Positions 37,337-39,667 of a stretch of 39,667 bases of DNA are shown here, piece after piece. The position numbers were made by a program, and so were the translations under genes. The stretch comes from Variovorax sp. E3 (GTDB lineage: Bacteria; Pseudomonadota; Gammaproteobacteria; Burkholderiales; Burkholderiaceae_C), in assembly GCF_016082275.1 (NCBI RefSeq), contig NZ_MOWM01000058.1, positions 1 to 39,667 of the forward strand. Reading direction: 5' to 3'. Below the pieces are notes generated by a model. The model was not told the origin of the DNA. It did no database searches and was given only the letters and a program-made list of their open reading frames with translations. Positions within the stretch are counted from its first letter, which is position 1, and each line of letters opens with the position of its first letter.

Positions 37337-37390
37337 GAAAAGTCGGGCTGAGTATAGCTTCGGCCTCCAAAAAGTCAGCTAAAAAAGCCC

Positions 37391-38623
37391 ATGAACGCCG
37401 AATCTGTTACATCCACAGCCCTCTCAAATAGTGTAGGACGCGCGCTCGAAATCTCCCTCCGGGGCGCTGACGAGCTGCTGCCGCAGGACGAATGGGTGCG
37501 CAAGCTCCAGCGCTCGGAAGCCACCGGGACGCCGCTGCGCATCAAGCTGGGCCTGGACCCGACCGCGCCGGACATCCACATCGGCCATACCGTGGTGCTG
37601 AACAAGATGCGCCAGCTCCAGGACCTGGGGCACCGGGTGATCTTCCTGATCGGCGACTTCACCACCACCATCGGCGACCCCTCGGGCCGCAACAGCACCC
37701 GCCCGCCGCTCACCCGCGAACAGATCGAGGCCAACGCCCAGACGTACTACAAGCAGGCCAGCCTGGTGCTGGACCCCGAAAAGACCGAGATCCGCTACAA
37801 CTCCGAGTGGAGCGACCCCCTGGGCGCGCGCGGCATGATCCAGCTGGCCGCCAAGTACACCGTGGCCCGGATGATGGAGCGCGACGACTTCAACAAGCGC
37901 TTCAAGAGCGGCCAGTCGATCTCGGTGCACGAATTCCTCTACCCGCTGATGCAGGGCTACGACTCGGTCGCGCTGAAAAGCGACCTCGAGCTGGGCGGCA
38001 CCGACCAGAAGTTCAACCTGCTCGTTGGCCGCCATCTCCAGCAAGAGTACGGCCAGGAGCCGCAGTGCATACTCACTATGCCCCTGCTGGAAGGGCTCGA
38101 CGGCGTCGAGAAGATGTCCAAGAGCAAGAACAACTACATCGGCATCAGCGAAGACGCCAACACCATGTTCGCCAAGGTGCTGTCGATTTCCGACGACCTG
38201 ATGTGGCGCTGGTACACGCTGCTGAGCTTCCAGTCGCTGGAGCAGATCGCGGCGCTGAAGGCCGAGATCGAAGGCGGCCGCAACCCGAAGGACGCCAAGG
38301 TCGCGCTGGCCAAGGAAATCACCACGCGCTTCCACAGCGCGGCGGCGGCCGACACGGCCGAGCAGGATTTCATCAACCGCAGCAAGGGCGGCGTGCCGGA
38401 CGAGATTCCCGAAGTGGCGCTGAGCGGCGCGCCGCTGGGCATTGCCCAGGTGCTCAAGCAGGCCAACCTGGCACCGTCGACCTCGGAGGGCAACCGCCTG
38501 ATCGACGGCGGCGGCGTGCGGATCGACTCCGCCGTGGTCAGCGACAAGGGCCTGAAGCTGCCCGCCGGCAGCTACGTGGTGCAGGTCGGCAAGCGCAAGT
38601 TCGCGCGCGTGACCCTGAGCTGA
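37391..38623 (+). CDS. tyrS: Tyrosine-tRNA ligase
   Basis: TyrRS (410 residues) charges tRNA-Tyr. The class I HIGH motif appears as HIGHT (PDIHIGHTVVL) and the KMSKS motif as EKMSKSKNNYIG. LGGTDQKFNLLVGR contributes to the active site. A C-terminal S4-like RNA-binding domain (RLIDGGGVRIDSAVVSDKG, about residues 350-410) is present. This is the longer TyrRS type with HIGH near residue 62, common in beta- and gammaproteobacteria. It has only a weak ribosome binding site, in an A-rich stretch. It ends 9 bases before the converging OmpA-like gene. Confidence 0.97.
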   Translation: MNAESVTSTALSNSVGRALEISLRGADELLPQDEWVRKLQRSEATGTPLRIKLGLDPTAPDIHIGHTVVLNKMRQLQDLGHRVIFLIGDFTTTIGDPSGRNSTRPPLTREQIEANAQTYYKQASLVLDPEKTEIRYNSEWSDPLGARGMIQLAAKYTVARMMERDDFNKRFKSGQSISVHEFLYPLMQGYDSVALKSDLELGGTDQKFNLLVGRHLQQEYGQEPQCILTMPLLEGLDGVEKMSKSKNNYIGISEDANTMFAKVLSISDDLMWRWYTLLSFQSLEQIAALKAEIEGGRNPKDAKVALAKEITTRFHSAAAADTAEQDFINRSKGGVPDEIPEVALSGAPLGIAQVLKQANLAPSTSEGNRLIDGGGVRIDSAVVSDKGLKLPAGSYVVQVGKRKFARVTLS

Positions 38624-38632
38624 GCGGGTTTT

Positions 38633-39268
38633 CTAGCGGACCTCGATGGTGACGCGCCGGTTGCGCGGCTCGTCCACATCGTCGGCGGTCGGCACCGCCA
38701 GTTCGCGCTCGCCGCGGCCCACGGCTTCGATGCGGGCCGCCGGGAACTGGCGCTCCACGAACAGCTGCGCCACTTCCTGGGCGCGCCGGCGCGACAACTG
38801 GTCGTTCTGCTCGATGGTGCCCTTGGTGTCGGTATGGCCGGTGACGACGATGTCGCCGCCGCTGCGCCCCAGCGCTTCGGCCAGCGCCTCGGACAGGGTC
38901 TGCTGCGACGCCGTCGTCAGCGTGGTGCCGCCGAGCTCGAAATACACCGTGTAGCGCTTGGGCAGCGGCGGACGCATGTCGAACAGCGGCTTGTTTTCCG
39001 CCTGCACCTTGGCCGCGTCGGCCTGGTCGATGACCGGGGCGCCGCTGGCGCCCACCGCCGCCGTGGCGCGCTGGTAGGGCTTGGACAGGACTTCCTCGCC
39101 GTCCTTGGCGCGCACCACCACGGCCGAGGGCCTGCCGTCGGCCTGCGGCAGCAGCACCACCCGCGTGCCCGGCGTCGAGCAGGCGGCCAGCAGCAGGGCC
39201 GTCAGCGCGGCCAGGAAAAGGGTGGGAAGAGAGAAAGAGGAAGAAGACGCGGGGCGGGTTTGCTTCAT
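38633..39268 (-). CDS. OmpA family lipoprotein
   Basis: This 211-residue protein is a lipoprotein with a C-terminal OmpA/Pal peptidoglycan-binding domain. The signal peptide ends in the lipobox LAAC (LTALLLAAC|STPGTR). The OmpA-like domain (about residues 100-211) has YTVYFELGGTTLTTASQ, VTGHTDTKGTIEQNDQLSR, RRAQEVAQLFVERQ and NRRVTIEVR, with the usual peptidoglycan-binding Asp and Arg. It tethers the outer membrane to the wall. Its ATG overlaps the stop of the FecR-domain gene (ATGA), so the two belong to one transcript that starts beyond the right edge. Confidence 0.92.
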   Translation of the reverse strand: MKQTRPASSSSFSLPTLFLAALTALLLAACSTPGTRVVLLPQADGRPSAVVVRAKDGEEVLSKPYQRATAAVGASGAPVIDQADAAKVQAENKPLFDMRPPLPKRYTVYFELGGTTLTTASQQTLSEALAEALGRSGGDIVVTGHTDTKGTIEQNDQLSRRRAQEVAQLFVERQFPAARIEAVGRGERELAVPTADDVDEPRNRRVTIEVR

Positions 39269-39667
39269 GGCTGGCCGTCCGCCTGCACGATGAAGTCGGT
39301 GCCCCGGATGCCGATGGTGGCCGTCTGGGTTTCGATGCGCACCGCGTCGGGATGGGTCTTGCCGATCAGGCCCGTGATCATGCGCATCGAGCCGCGCAGC
39401 AGCGACAGCAGCATGCCGCCTTCGTGCGTGGTGCCGTCGAAATGGAATTCCTTCAGGTCGAGCCGCGACGACGGGCCGACCACCAGCGTCGTGTCGTCGC
39501 GCAGCACCACGGCGGCCGACGAGTCGGGGCCGGTGACGATGCGGTCGACCGCGCCCAGCGCATCACCGGGGCTGGCGGGGCGGGTGGTGCCCGATGCGGC
39601 GAGCAGCTGCACGTTGCCGCGCACGGACTTCACGAAGCCCGCCTTCAGGTCGGCCGGCGCGGCGGGG
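39265..39667 (-). CDS. FecR domain-containing protein, 5' end beyond the window
   Basis: This is the C-terminal part (about 133 residues) of a FecR-domain protein. The FecR core reads GDALGAVDRIVTGPDSSAA, LRDDTTLVVGPSSRLDL, LLSLLRGSMRMITGLIG and TQTATIGIRGTDFIV. The frame stays open to the edge, so the true start lies outside. No sigma factor or TonB receptor is seen nearby, so it is probably an exported FecR-like protein rather than an anti-sigma regulator. In related genomes such genes often stand beside a CHASE2-domain cyclase and an OmpA-like protein; only the OmpA half is visible here. Confidence 0.87.
   Translation of the reverse strand, partial: PAAPADLKAGFVKSVRGNVQLLAASGTTRPASPGDALGAVDRIVTGPDSSAAVVLRDDTTLVVGPSSRLDLKEFHFDGTTHEGGMLLSLLRGSMRMITGLIGKTHPDAVRIETQTATIGIRGTDFIVQADGQP

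Overview
The window is GC-rich (roughly two thirds G+C) chromosomal DNA from a betaproteobacterium of order Burkholderiales. It is most likely Comamonadaceae and Variovorax-like. The evidence is an orphan Bug-type TTT receptor, a SAH riboswitch ahead of ahcY-tlyA-metF, and the run rplM-rpsI-erpA-mdtD-anmK-M23 peptidase-tyrS. The genus is inferred from gene content and protein character; no search was possible. I see no tRNA, rRNA, IS element, prophage or CRISPR array.

Layout. 1-1753: the 3' part of a histone-deacetylase-fold amidohydrolase gene, then a periplasmic Bug receptor. 1833-8936: a type I restriction-modification island (hsdM, hsdS, a GIY-YIG/DUF4357 nuclease gene, hsdR) of visibly lower GC than its flanks. 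8955-10870: a divergent tetR/MFS pair with candidate operators between them. 10940-12614: a DUF4399 protein and a HAD phosphatase. 12708-15378: a three-gene ABC-2 type exporter (ATPase plus two permeases). 15382-17682: prfC followed by a SIMPL-domain gene. 17764-21345: a leftward polyhydroxyalkanoate operon (phasin, alpha/beta hydrolase, short PhaE-like subunit, class III-sized phaC, GNAT acetyltransferase) joined by 4-base overlaps at its distal end. 21517-24438: an exported protein and a 707-residue lipoprotein made of two tandem copies of one module. 24589-27814: promoter, SAH riboswitch with a mutually exclusive terminator, then ahcY-tlyA-metF. 27811-31605: an RlpA-like lipoprotein, rlmJ, and a lipoprotein/trypsin-like protease pair. 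31628-33244: rplM-rpsI and erpA, each unit closed by a strong intrinsic terminator. 33270-38623: an MdtD-like MFS transporter, anmK, an M23 peptidase and tyrS. 38633-39667: an OmpA-like lipoprotein and a FecR-domain protein that runs off the right edge.

The most important caveat is sequence quality. Nine genes carry single-base frameshifts, twelve indels in all (eleven deletions, one insertion), and each restores a family-typical protein when corrected. One lies in rplM, which is essential and normally single-copy. These are far more likely assembly errors than pseudogenes, so I annotate the genes as whole reading frames and give each break point.

The most interesting biology is: a nuclease gene embedded in the type I RM operon; a PHA locus whose phasin and PhaE-like subunit both carry histone-H1-like Lys/Ala tails; a SAH-responsive operon that includes an rRNA methyltransferase; the duplicated lipoprotein with conserved cysteine pairs; and a translationally coupled lipoprotein-protease pair of unknown role.
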